The notes beneath the pieces were generated by a model. That model saw only the letters and a list, made by a program, of their open reading frames with translations, was not told the origin of the DNA and did not search any database. Source: Torreya grandis (taxonomy: Eukaryota; Streptophyta; Pinopsida; Cupressales; Taxaceae). From it: 64,000 nucleotides of DNA. Within the stretch, counting starts at the first letter, position 1. Each line of letters opens with the position of its first letter. The stretch spans positions 62,001 to 126,000 of the forward strand of contig JARHVA010003528.1 in the NCBI GenBank assembly GCA_037957365.1. The letters run 5' to 3'. The position numbers and the translations under genes are program-made. This document shows, piece by piece, positions 11,736 to 23,919 of this stretch.

Positions 11736-12754
11736 TCAAATTTTATGCCTAGTTAACTTGATTTCCTTAGTGGATTCCTTAACATCATTATGGATTCATT
11801 TAACTTCAATGACCTTATTAATAGGTTGATAAATAATCTTAGTTTTACCATGTTTAGAATGAAAATATGATTGAAGTTTAAAACAATTATCAATCTAATG
11901 TCCACTCTTATGGAAATGAGTGCAAACAACCTTGTTAGGTGAGGTCTCATTTTTACCTCTTCTCACTTTGCTATGACGAGAATGGTTTTGAACACCTATA
12001 ATATACTTAATCATAGCATGCCTCTTCCAACAAAATGCAACATTGTGGTTATGCATACCACAAAAAGTGCATGGAAATGATTGCTTCATCTTCTGAATGT
12101 CAAATCCAAATTTATTAAACACAAAAAGTGGATCAGAAGATTTAGTGTTAACTCTAGTGTAGGAACTAAGAGGTGGAATCTCAATACCTCAGCTATGTGT
12201 CCTCTTACACTGCACATGCTCTACTAGTGGCCTTGGTCCTTTGCTATTAGAAGCTTGTCTTTCTTTATCCATGGAGGAAGTTTCTCCAATTTCCACTTGC
12301 TCACTAGTGTAACCCAAACTTGCATGAAGATATATATGCTCTACTTGTATTGGGTTAGTAATTTCTTGGCCATCTCAACCAAGGCCTCTTCCATTAAAGC
12401 TCATTTTCATCAAATATTTGGATCTTATACCCTTAGTGCGTTGTTCAAAACTACCAAAAGCATCATTACTTGAATCCGAATCTGAATGGAAAGAAGTAGA
12501 TGAATTGCTTGGTGAATAACTTACAGTGCATTCAGTCATAGTCTCTACTTATGAAGTGGAAGTATGGCCTTCTTTGGTTCACCACACTGCAATTTAATCA
12601 AGAGCTCATCCTTAAATTCAAGCTCTGATTTCAAACTTGTAATCTCCTCATCTAAGGAGTACAATCAAGATCTTAGAAAAGCATTCCCATCTTGAATCTA
12701 AGTGTTGATGGCTTCAAGCTCTTCCATCTTGGCTTTATGTGACAATTTTCCCAT
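11736..12754 (-). pseudogene. gag: gag-like gene, copy 4 (broken)
   Basis: Starts at the conserved ATG (12754) and ends at the conserved TGA (11736). The first knuckle, CTFCGMHNHNVAFC, is intact in an open stretch (11895-12122). The second has lost its second Cys (CTHF) and is followed by a stop. The G-patch is damaged: the Gly-Phe core is changed and a stop sits in it. A base is missing from the segment just before the Ser-rich region near 12562. The coiled-coil N-terminus is recognisable but contains stops. Confidence 0.74.
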
Positions 12755-12875
12755 GGTTTCCTACAAACACACTGATTCCACAACAGCACACTATAATCGA
12801 ATCAAGTGATATTGAAAACCAATAACTGAAAGCAACTATCAAATCACAATCAGAAGCTAACCCAACTTTATAACT

Positions 12876-12887
12876 ACTCTGATACCA
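12876..12887 (-). other. Primer binding site, internal domain 4 (the original 5' end of the array)
   Basis: Minus strand TGGTATCAGAGT, one change from the initiator-Met type, five bases inside LTR5. It is the site beside the outermost 5' LTR. Confidence 0.82.
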
Positions 12888-12892
12888 AAATT

Positions 12893-14551
12893 TGATCCGT
12901 AAACACCAGTAGGAACTTCACTACTTTTATAAAAATGTTTAAAATAGATCTTTTAAATTCTCAATTCCAAAAATTACACTTAATTGGAAGCAAAAATTTC
13001 TCAAATTTTAAGATGTTGGAATGATTAAATCTAATTAAAATTTGATCCAAATCAAGTTTCAAAATTGAAATAAAAGTGAATTGATAGATCATATCAATTA
13101 TCCATTGAAACTGTCAAAATTTTCAAATTCTCAATTTACTCAATTTCCCATAAATGATAAATTCATTAAATTTTTCATTTTGATTTAAATCTGAATTATA
13201 ATCTATAATTTAACTAAAACTAAAATGCAAAAATGAATCCAAAGATCAGAACACAGAAATTGTTTACAGGGTTTGGAATTCCTATGTCCCCGGGTTCATA
13301 TCAAATTGATCCATTAATGTTGCTCAATTTTACAAGTTAAAATATACTTACAATCAACAATAGATCTACTCTCTACAAAAATAGTGATCAGACCTTTGAA
13401 AGACCTTGGATGACTCATCACGTCCTTCACCTTCTTGAATCACAAGCAAAGGCTTCTCCAAATCAAAATTGGAAACTTCCATAGCTTAAAATGACATCAA
13501 AAATTCTCCAAAATGGGTAAATAAATATACTACAAAGAGTGTATTGGAATTCTAAATAATTTTTTATTTTACTCCGAGCTCTGATTCGGCCTCTAAGGGC
13601 TCCAAAATGACCAATTATTGCAAACAGGTCTATTTTATTACAAAACACAGTCAATAATTCACCACGTTTAACTATAATGTTGTGCCTTTATAAGCATGTT
13701 GCCACGCATAGCTCAAGTGGTCAAGCCTTGTCCCTTTTGATGGATAGGTCATGGGTTCTATTCCATTGGCATAGTTTTTGTTTGAAACTTTATCCAATAT
13801 CCCACATACGTGGGGATAGTAAGCTAAAAAGGCTATTTATAGCCTTATCTCCACCTTTTTGTATGTCGAGATAGCCTTTTAGCTAAGGCATGTAATAACT
13901 CGGCCCCCAACTTAGCACATAGGCATGGGTGATGGAATGTTGGTAAGGATTACATGAGGCATGTGGACGGATTGACTCGGCATAATATTTGGTATGTAAT
14001 CTTGGGTTACATGACCCATTCTCGAGTTGTGACTCGACAATGTGAATGTTGGTTTCTCCCATGTGGCTGGGGCATGATATTACCAAACATTAATTATAAA
14101 TAAATATTACAAAGCATTGTTAAATTTTCTATGGACTATGTAATGCACAATTTTTTATGAACTTTGCAATGCACAATTTTCTACGGACTTTGCATTGCAC
14201 AATTTTCTATGGACTTTGCATTGCATAATTTTCTATGGACTTTGCAAATGCAAATAAAATGAATTTTTTTTTGAAAATACAAAGACAAAAATCACCCAAA
14301 GTTTTTAGACACCCATTGATTTCCACGTGTCACCATCTGATTGGTCCACTTGGCATGTCCACATTGCACCACGTGATCTTGTGATGCCACATTTTTCCTT
14401 GTCGAACCAAAACTTCAATAGACCATATCTTTTGCATACAATTTCCATTTTTCAAACCATGAAAAGCATCAAAAATCTCTCGATGAGCTCTACGCTATGA
14501 AATTGGTTTTGTCACAAATTTGAAACTTTTTTGAAATTGAACTCCGGATCA
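12893..14551 (-). repeat. LTR5 (outer 5' LTR of the array)
   Basis: Full 1659-bp LTR, TGATCC to GGATCA, followed at once by CATGA. Its TATA-like site TATAAATA (minus, 13834-13841) is flanked by GGC and GCC arms. U3 repeats at 14121-14250 have a strict 26-bp period. As the 5' LTR it would have driven transcription leftward through the array. Confidence 0.9.
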
Positions 14552-14556
14552 CATGA
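14552..14556. repeat. Right target-site duplication (CATGA) of the array
   Basis: Identical to 6-10 and directly after the LTR5 terminal GATCA. The inner LTR ends are followed by CACCTCCCT instead, so the duplication is unique to the outside. Confidence 0.8.
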
Positions 14557-15649
14557 CTTAGTGAAATATTCAAAAAAAATAAGGATGGTATATTCAAATT
14601 TCCATATAAATAATGACATGTTTGAATGTAAAAGAAATCATACATAGGCATGGGGGCTATAAATAAAGGAGCATATTCAAATGATCAAATAATAAATGTA
14701 ATATCAAGATAAGGTAATCAAGGAAGTGTGCATACATGAAAGCATAAGCACCCAACATAAACATATCATAGTATCTCATGGATCAAATGTGTTAGTAAAA
14801 AATGTTAAGTGTATAGCATATGAAGAACCCTATGAAATATATAATCATTGATCAAGACATATAAGTACATCTATAATCTCAAAAATGTGATAATGTAGAG
14901 TGACCATAGAATAATATAATGTGAAATTATCATGATCATATAGGTAGATGCCCCCAATGTCCATATGACATGAGTAAAGGTAAGGCTCAACATCTAACAT
15001 AGGAATATATCATGTATCTATGTATGCATGTATCACACTCAATAAGAAACATGACACACATGTGTATGTGGAAGTAACTGATATACCACCCATTTACATG
15101 AAATTAACACATATATTCCAAAGATCCAATACAATATATAGGTGTTGAAAGTGTTTTTGAAATTTTAAAAGTTTTTTCTTTTTTTGATATTTTGGAATGT
15201 TTGAAGAGGAAATATCATCCTATGATCTCATAAAAGGATGGTCATAGGTATCTCCCTAGTCTAAATATGGTGCAAGTAATTGACAGTACTACTAAAGGGC
15301 ATGTATAGGTGAAATATTTGTCACTATAGTATCTCTGATGCTCTATGTATGTATAATAAGACTATGTGGTCTTTGAGAAATAGTAGGAGTAATAAGAGTA
15401 GGGGTTTATGGAACCCATCATTGAGTGCTTTATGGTTTTTTTAGAATAGTAGCAATAAGAACATGTGTAGGTGATCTAGATATCTACACATGGTGTCTAG
15501 TGGATGAAGATTCTATAGAATCCTCTACATGCCTTTGATGTAATGGTCTCTCAAGTATTTTTTGCATAGTAATGGGGATTTGTCTATTGCTTACCCTTTT
15601 GCATTGGATTAACCTTATTAGTTTTTATAGTTAGATGTCTAAGTACAAG
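14557..15649. other. AT-rich stretch with no recognised gene
   Basis: The host sequence right of the array. I see no coding signature, RNA gene or paired repeat. It lies downstream of the minus-strand gypsy relic at 15650-17852 and may be the rest of that element. Confidence 0.4.
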
Positions 15650-16212
15650 TTTCTATTTTTCAATATGATGTCCATATTTAATTCTAGAAAATTTGAATTA
15701 CCTAACTGGCATGAATGTATTTGCAATACCCATGCACTATAGAAGGTACTGCTTAAGTGTATGGATCCAAGGTATTACCAAAACATATAAAATATTCTCA
15801 TGGAAGGTATAACTTAAAATGTAGTAACCACATGTGTGGGACCAACCTATAAAGTTTGGTTAATCTCATGAAGAACCTTTTGAGAGGTCCCATCAAGTGC
15901 TCTAACTGATCTAGTAGAAGTATGTGAATCATTATGAGCATAACCCAAGTGTGTAAGTAATGTCATGGTGAAAATGTTATTTCTTGCATCATTATCAATC
16001 ATAAAATTGAAAACTTAAAATGTAATAACCACATGTGTGGGGCCAACCTATAAGGTTAGGTTAATCTCATGAAGAACCACTTGAGAGGTCCCATCAAGTG
16101 CTCTAACTGATCTAGTAGAAGTATGTGAATCATTATGAGTATAACCCAAGTGTGTAAGTAATGTCATGGTGAAAATGCTATTTCTTGCATCATTATCAAT
16201 CATAAAATTGTG
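15650..16212 (-). pseudogene. Ty3/gypsy aspartic protease fragment (broken, partly duplicated)
   Basis: The minus strand reads LTHLGY, then SVRALDGTSQKVLHEI, then VGP and TTF, which fits the C-terminal half of plant gypsy proteases (HLG ... VRAFDGT ... GEI ... IGP ... F). Downstream comes a weak match to the RPWIH...STLHQ segment. The part holding this motif occurs twice in tandem (15811-16011 and 16012-16211). The catalytic Asp-Thr-Gly region is not clear. Stops and frame changes are frequent. It follows the gag relic at 16828-17852 in the order expected of a gypsy gag-protease. Confidence 0.6.
15811..16211. repeat. Direct tandem duplication, period 201 bp
   Basis: Two head-to-tail copies both begin AACTTAAAATGTA and end ATAAAATTG. 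They differ at about 8 of 200 positions by eye, so the duplication is younger than the decay of the relic it lies in. Confidence 0.9.
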
Positions 16213-16827
16213 TATAGGGTTTTTATGAAGGTATAATCAACTGAATAAACAATGAAGATTAGAGTCATCATGCTTAGTCTCACTGTCATTGAACAAAATA
16301 GAGGGTCTCTGAACCATAATTTATATATATCATGTATAAGTACCATTAATCATATTTAATGGGTGATCATACTGTGATGGAGGAGGATGTGCATTATATG
16401 CCATTTTCACTTCTTGTTCCTTCTTAAAATGGTCTTATAAAGGATTCTTAAAAATTTTATGTTTATGGTGATCACTAGGTTCTAAACCCGATTCCTTTAG
16501 ATGATCATCAAATGCAATATTTTGGTCATCAATAATAACTTAGATCTTATGCTTTAAGGTAAAACATCTATTCATATAATTTATTGGTATCTAGTGATAA
16601 TCATAATAAGAATTCACATCATATCCTTTGGATAGAGGTTTATTCATATCAAATTCTACATGATGAGGGAGATATCTAAGTTGACACTCTATTAACCAAG
16701 GGAATAATGAAGCTAGGGACTCAAGTAAATTTGTAATTTTTTTCCTTGGTGCATTGTATGATATAGGTCGATTAGGATATTATGAATCTATGTTAACCAT
16801 GGTGTTATAACTTAATTTAATTGTAAA

Positions 16828-17852
16828 CTAATTAGTGGATGTAGATGTAGTTGGTGTGTTCGATACATACTTGAGAATATTAAATGAAATAAGCTTCATT
16901 TCATGGTCACCTACAACATGGAATAAGTCATCAAAATATTTGAACTTATTTAAAATAATGAACTCATGTACATGAGTAAGCAACCTTTTCTTGAATATGT
17001 CTTTCAATTCCTTATTTGCCATAGGATTGGTCATTTTAGCTAGCATTGTCTTATATCTCAAGACATATTCATTGATAGGTTCATTTATTCCCTGTTTTAT
17101 TTTTGAAATTTGAGCACAGGAAATTTTTTCAAAAATATTAATGGAAAAGTATGATAAAACCCAATCTTTAAGAGGTTTGAATGCTTTCACGAATTAGAGA
17201 GGTAAATCATAAAATGACCTCAAATCATATTCCTTAAGGCTTATTGGAAATATTGGAAATAATTTGGTCAAAATTTTATCATTGGAGGCATATTCAAGGC
17301 ATGCCACATAAAAGGATCAAATATATTATTCTAGATCACCTTTGCCATCATAAAATGGAAACTTAAGTGCAACAAAACTAGTTGGCAAAGGGCATAAATA
17401 TATCTCAAGTGTAAGAGGCTTATCTAACACATCTTGAAAATAAATATCATGAAGAGATTTTAAAATGTTTTATTGAATATTTATAAACTTGTCATCCAAG
17501 GTATTTATAAATTAAAGGAGTGTTTGAAATTTAGACTCAATGGGATTTAGACTATCAAGTTTAGTCACTAAAGGGGATGTAAAAATGGTTTGAGTGGTAA
17601 TAGGCATTAAAACTAGTATTTGAGTTGAAATATTTTCTAATTACATGGTAGATGTAGAAAAATTAGTTTTAGGAAATAAATGTTGGAAGACATAATCTAT
17701 GCTTCTACTAGATGTAGGTTGATTGATTGGTATGAAACTAGTTATTGTACCTTCTAAATATTCACCATCATTAGGTGAAGTAACCTTAGTTTTATCATGT
17801 TTACTTATTTCATCTCTTGTGACATAAAAAAATTCATCCATTATTATTATTA
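16828..17852 (-). pseudogene. gag: Ty3/gypsy gag (Retrotrans_gag type), broken
   Basis: One minus-strand frame runs from an ATG at about 17852 (MDEFFYVTRDE) to a stop at 16828, with four in-frame stops. Signature parts in order are FVALKFPFYDGKGDLE, as in the start of the gypsy capsid region, a DWVLSYF segment, and QISKIKQGINEPINEYVLRY with the downstream FKKRLL, as in the LKQ...ESV.EY.RF...F..GL part of the family. The last 121 codons (16828-17190) are fully open. It is the structural protein of an old non-mobile copy. No zinc knuckle follows in frame. The role is from family knowledge; the identity is moderately sure. Confidence 0.68.
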
Positions 17853-20800
17853 TTATTATTATTGAGATGAGTAATAAATGCCTCTTTATTTTCCATTTGA
17901 AATTATGTTTCTGCATTAACATGTTCCATTGCTTCACAAATAGAAAAATTATAATTTGAAACAAAGTATAATCATCAAGAAAATAAAAAAATTAGAAAAC
18001 CCTAATTGAATTAAATTTGGATTTCAAATATTGGGTTTACCAAATGTTTAACCCTAAAAATGGTGTGTCTAATTTGAGGTTACCTAGATAATCATTAAAG
18101 GGGTATAAAGAAATGAATAAGCATAAAGGTGATAATCAGATCTAAAATAGGCCAATTGGGTGATAAACTCAAATATAAACATATATTGAATTTATTATGT
18201 TGAGTTATGATAAGAATAGTAATTATAATTATGCTAGCTATATAAATGACAAATAGGTAATGTAATTAACTTGTTATGTTGTTAATGTAATTCTAGATCT
18301 AGAATAGGTAGGAAGTTTATACACAATATTTTAAAATTTCATCAATTACTGATTCTTTCTCTCTTGAAAGAACCTATTGAGTCTTAATTTATCCAATTGC
18401 ATGCCTTAAAGGGTACATTGGGAAAGAGGTGGGTACACTATTGGTGATTTCAATATTTTTGTCCCATATACTACCACAAACCTCTCCTAGATACTTAAGC
18501 TTTAAAAATTCTCTTACACACTCATTCAATAAATTCACCACCTTAAATGACCTTCCCTAAGCTAAAAAATCTTTTTTACATTTTCCAAATAAAGTCAACA
18601 TGGGCTGACCTTGTAATTCAAATATATTAGCATGTTATGGGTCTAGTTCAGCCTTAGCCAACCCAGTCTTGGACCTAACTTGATTTTATTAATTAATGAT
18701 AGTGGGTTGATTGGGATGCCTCTGTCAACTAAAACTTTGGAAGGGTTTATGGTTAGATCTAATTATATAGACACATGTTTTTACCATTTCATATAGAAAG
18801 ATGAAGAATGATATTATTGTTTGTGCATCTGATTATCCACAATTCTACTTGAGGAGCATTACTTAGGGTTTCATTACTACACTTGGAGATATAAATATTG
18901 TCTTATGGAGAAGTCTTTTAGATGTATAAAGAAGTTGTGTAGCCTATAAATGACATATCTTTGTTATCCTTACATAAAAGAACAACCTATTGTAAAATTC
19001 CTTGGACAAGGGAGAGATTGAGGCTCGATGGGTTCATCTTCAAAGGTAAGTATTCCTCACTCTTATTCCTCCTTATAAAAGTAGATAAATTTGTATTTTT
19101 TATCTTATATGCTTCTCTCTCCATGCATTAGGATTTCCTATACGTTTACTTGAGTAGATATATTATATGCATGCATAATTTTATGTTTATTACCCCCATT
19201 TTATGTCACAAGCTTTGGTAAACATGAGGATAGAATTTAATTTATTTTGTATTTAATTTGTGAATAATAAAACATAGGACCTATCTAGGATTATTTCATG
19301 GTGTTTCTTGACAAGAGGCTTGGGAATCCTCTCTAGTGATATTATTGTGGTAAGGGACACCTTGGTTAGGTATAGTAGATCCATCTTGGTCATGACCTCA
19401 ATTATCTAAATATACCAACAAGTGGAAGGGTAAGTTTGATTTATCTTCTTCAAACTAATAATGGTTTATAGATCATCTTCAATTTCCCTTGTATAAATTT
19501 TGGTGAATTTGACATGAATATAACCCTTATAGGTTTTATTTTGCATATTCATTTATTATCATCTATTATATATTTTTATTTTTATAGTACTATATCAAAC
19601 TTGTCAATATAGTCTAACATTATGTGCACATGTTTAAAATATAGTCACTTCGATCAAATCTATATTTCCCTATGTAGGTATTCTCTAATAATAAGTAACT
19701 ATATCAATCAACTCAACTCAGTTATATTTTTAAACCATAGGTATATAGACTTAGTCAACCCATTCAACTCTGTTAGTAGGTAATTTTTAGTATACAAGTT
19801 TGTAGATTCACTTGACCTATATGACTTTGTTTATAGGTCATTTTCAACATACATGTCTATAGACTCAATCAACACAATCGACTCTATTAGTAGGTCATTT
19901 TTAGCATACATGTTTTGCATACTTTATCAACATAGTTGACTTTGTTATCAGAATAAAAATCATCATTTAAGAGACACAACATAAAAATATAAAATTAAGC
20001 ATCTTAAAAAATTATTAGGTTCATTCTGACCTTCTTAGTCATTTCTATTTTTAATTTATAGTCCTACTTTTCATAATTTGTAGTCTATAAAACTTTAACC
20101 CTACAATGAACTAGGTCAACTAGATAGTTTTATAGCTTACTTTCCTATCTAGAAGTCTCAGTTGATCTATTCAACTATATTCTTTTAGATATTGCTTCTA
20201 TAAATAGCATCAACCCTATCAAATATGTTTTATTTTGTTTTAATATAGTGTCACCTGAACTAAATTTGTACTCTTTAAAAATAAAATAATTAACCTATTT
20301 TTATAGTAATTATTTCACTCTTCATTTTTTTCTTGTTTTCTTAGAATGAAAAACATAGAATAAATAAGAGGTTTTTAATTTAACGATTTAGTCACACTAT
20401 TTTCTTTTTTCACACACTTCCAAATCACATAACACTAAAATTCATTAAAAAAATTCTTCTCAAGGTATCTACTTGGATTTCATCACCAAAGGGGAATCTA
20501 ACTTGGTTTTTTGGCCAAGTATAAATATGTGATTGATGGTATTATTAAAAAAGCATCTGACACCCTTATCACTATGGGATTGTGAAGTGAAGGGGTAGGC
20601 CCCAATATTAAGCCAATACCATCACCAATATAAATCCATTTCAACCAAAATTACTTGAAACTATCCATAGATTGATTTTTTAGTTCCTTATTACAACTAA
20701 TTCCCTATCACAATAATTTCAAATTTTATTATAACTTAGAAACATTCAAGAATGACCACTTAATTTAGCATTTATATTAAAGTTTTATTTTTTGCTCTTT

Positions 20801-21300
20801 ACAAATTATATTTTGTATTGTAAAACTTGTACTAGCTAGTATTGGTACAAGGTTTATGTTGTGTGCTAAAGTTAGATCAAACACATTTGATATAATTTCT
20901 TTTGCTCTCAATTAAATTTTCTTAGATATTATTTGAAAAAATTTGTCCCTACTTTTAAAACACAATCAACCCTATCGACTTAGTCTATTACAGGGTGTTT
21001 GTTCTATTTATCTTCAATACATAGTTGACTTATATGAATGTGTATCTTAAAAAATCCCTTAGTTTCTCTATCTACAATATAAATTCAACCTATACAACTA
21101 TGTCCTCTATAACATGTTTTATTTATTATCTTATAAGACATTATTTAATTGTTCAACTCTGTATCTTACGATTTGATTCTTATTTCCATCAAGTTTTTAA
21201 CCTCCCTCCTTCATCATGAATTTCTTATTTGATGAAAATATAAAATTAAATCAAATAAACATGATTATTTTTACCAACCCTAATAGGTTCCTTAGTCACA
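17853..21300. other. AT-rich intergenic stretch
   Basis: It may contain the LTRs of the minus relic to its left and of the plus relic to its right, but I could not pair any long repeat. It has no recognised coding sequence and no structural RNA. A short (ATT)n run at about 17840-17862 lies at its left edge. Confidence 0.4.
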
Positions 21301-21305
21301 TCTTG

Positions 21306-21320
21306 TGGCACCCACCATGG
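21306..21320 (+). other. Possible primer binding site of the plus-strand gypsy relic
   Basis: TGGCACCCACCATGG resembles the plant gypsy type TGGCGCCCACCGTGG with two CpG-type changes. It lies upstream of the gag relic in the right direction. No LTR pair was found, so this rests on the match and position alone. Confidence 0.45.
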
Positions 21321-21626
21321 ATCAAAGTAATGTCCATGTTTCCACTCACACTACCAACTATAGGACTCTTCTCCATTCATCCTTATCACTTAACCCTTTA
21401 TTCTCACTATAAGATGAGAGTGATTTAGAGTAAAAAATAGAAATTCTCTTTTTCATCAATTAATACTGTCAACATAGAGGAAAATATCCTATAACCATCT
21501 ATAATCTCATGATTAGTCCTCATATAAGAGAAGTCCAGTCACCCTCCCCTATTTTTTCAATGGATTTGAGGGAACCACTTTATTTTAATATCAACCATTC
21601 CCTTATATTATGCTCATTCACATATC

Positions 21627-22924
21627 ATGACATCATATTATATGTCTTATTCAACCTCTATGCCAGTTATTTATATCAACATGGTAGGTTCTAATTCTAG
21701 GTTGCCCCTTCAAAAGACCCATACCCTTAACCATGCTACTAGTGCATCTTTTGCTACCAATGCTTCTCATGCCACTAGTTCTTCTTTTGATACCAATTCT
21801 ACTCATTCCACTAATGTAGTAGATGTTACTACTTCATCCCACACTCATAGTGCAACTTAAGCAATTAATAATAACACTAATGCATCACATGTTTCATCTA
21901 CTAGTCAAAATGTTTCTCAAACCAACCAACTCATATTACAAACATTTAATCAAGTGCATACCTTCCAAAATAATAATGTAAATAATATGATTTAGATGCA
22001 AAATCATCTCATTCATATCCAAAACCAACCTTAATAAGTTTCATGGGGAATGTAAAATCCTAATGGCCCCCACCCACCCTTAGGGATTCTCATAGTGACC
22101 TTATACCACAAATACCACTCATCAATAAAACCATCGAACATATAAAAAATGAACCTCTAGTACCTCAAATTTATAACATTGACATAGGAGGTATCACACC
22201 CACCATCACTAATAATGGATCCACCTATCCCACTTTGCATTTAAAAACATTTGTCAACCTTTATAAATATTGAGTTAATCTTAACACCTTCACCACTACC
22301 AAACTATTAGATAAAACATTCTTAAGAGATGTTTTATATTGGTATAATAAATTAAAAACCCACTCAATCACTATCTTAGAAGACTTGGTCAACTCACTAG
22401 TCCAAGCATTCCAAGCTGGTGATCTTCTTGAGAATAACTTATCCCACATTATAAATTGTAAATAATTCAAAATTGAAATAACACAAGCCTTCATCAAATG
22501 ATGGAAAAACTTGTCTAAAAAATTTGAGCATAATATGGTGGATGACAAACTTTTCCACATATTCACTAATTCTCTATACCTCAAATTACAATATTGGGTT
22601 AAGACCCTCTCTTTAAAAACCTTGGAAGAAGCTCTTAACTAGGTAAAATTACAAGACTTCCTCATACATAAATTTGAACCACCTCAACCTACAATAGGAA
22701 CTAGCATGATCATTAAAAATAAAAACCATCATGAAACAAATGATGGTATTATCTACACCTATGAAAATGTACATATCATCTACGTATTTGATCCTAATAA
22801 CACTCCTAATCCTACATTTTCTCAACCCAACCACACTAATGTACATAAACCATTATCCCTAGCAAAACTTAAAAAATGTCTTCCAAGACTCTACAACAAG
22901 ATATTTACCCCACTCATATTATGA
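21627..22924 (+). pseudogene. gag: Ty3/gypsy gag, plus strand (broken)
   Basis: The N-terminal part (21627-21860) is an open Ser/Thr-rich stretch in one frame. From about 22140 another frame carries the capsid-like core: FLRDVLYWYNKL, then SITILEDLVNSLVQAF, then ITQAFIK and WKNLSKKFEH, ending FTNSLYLKLQYWV. This follows the gypsy gag pattern of Trp-Tyr-Asn, SI..F.DL...F, RW+..., and F...L. About five stops interrupt it before the last open stretch (22706-22924). No CCHC knuckle was seen. A 107-codon minus-strand frame here is a shadow of this gene. Confidence 0.65.
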
Positions 22925-23919
22925 AATCAAGGTATGATTAATTTAATTTTTATTGGTTTCATGTAAGTTGGGGCCATTCTTATGATATTTGTAAATAATT
23001 ACACAATCTTGCTATGGATTTTCTTCTTGGTCATAAATTATATCATGAAACCCTTATTGAAAAGTGTCAATAAGCTTATGACATAGCTTTTAAATCTAAT
23101 GAAATTCAAAATAAAACCCAAGATTTAAACCATTCTAATGCTCATCTTACTATTTATAAGGATCCTCTTCCTAACCACCAAGATAACATCAAAAAAAAAC
23201 TCATACAAACAATGTTGAAATGTTTATAAACATTAATGCCAATGATGAAAATGTGGTTAATATGACTAACATGAGAATAATAGTTTCTTTTATTGACTAA
23301 AATCCAACACCTATGCATAACACCTCCCAACCATTCTACATCATTCATGACACTTCCCCATCCCATCTAATAGATTTGGGGTAAGAAGAACTTATACCCA
23401 TACAATAATTACCTCTAACCACATAAATTTATTATACCTCTCATACCATTTATAATCTACCCCTAACATCCACACAAGACAACATACCCTAAACTTCCAA
23501 TAGTATTTCTTGTAACCACCCAAAAGAAATACTTTAACCAACTACCACATCACCTAAAGTAACTCAACCCATTTGTAATCAACCTAATCGATACATACCC
23601 TGTTAACACAAGTTCAATTATACCTCCAAACTACTTCCCAAGAACTATTGTAACACTATGCACCTATATCTAATAATCCTCCCATGGGTTATAAGGAATG
23701 CCATCCCATGTCAGAACTTTCTCATCTCCCATCTTAAATACCTTTCTTAGAACTAATCATAACTTCTTCCTATCATATAAATCACCTAATGCAATTTTTA
23801 TTTGAAATGAATATCCCTTATCCCCCTCCTTTAGGATGTGAAGCTACCTTATCTGGATCCAAAGATAGTATACTTCAATAATGTAAAGAGATGTTCATCC
23901 ATGTTGATGAAACACTAGA

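Larger units (their letters stand above)
11..14551 (-). mobile_element. Tandem multimer of a gag-only (TR-GAG-like) LTR retrotransposon: five LTRs, four internal domains
   Basis: The order is LTR1 11-1671, internal 1672-3587, LTR2 3588-5246, internal 5247-7161, truncated LTR3 7162-7438, internal 7439-9320, LTR4 9321-10979, internal 10980-12892, LTR5 12893-14551. Full LTRs are 1659-1661 bp and begin TGATC and end GATCA, a perfect terminal inverted repeat. Internals are about 1.9 kb. Inner junctions carry a primer binding site on one side and a polypurine tract on the other, both read on the minus strand, while the outer ends carry only the CATGA duplication. The coding content is a single gag-like gene per unit, without protease, integrase or reverse transcriptase, so movement would have needed enzymes from another element. 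Units differ by several percent by eye. A single insertion expanded by unequal LTR recombination explains the structure best; integration of a concatemer is an alternative. Confidence 0.88.

Noticed and set aside
14557..21300. Possible LTR pair for the minus-strand gypsy relic
   Set aside because: I could not find two long matching repeats by eye on either side of the gag-protease relic, so no element boundaries are given.
22261..22584. A 107-codon minus-strand frame
   Set aside because: It is the shadow of the plus-strand gypsy gag relic, whose conserved residues are in the plus frame.
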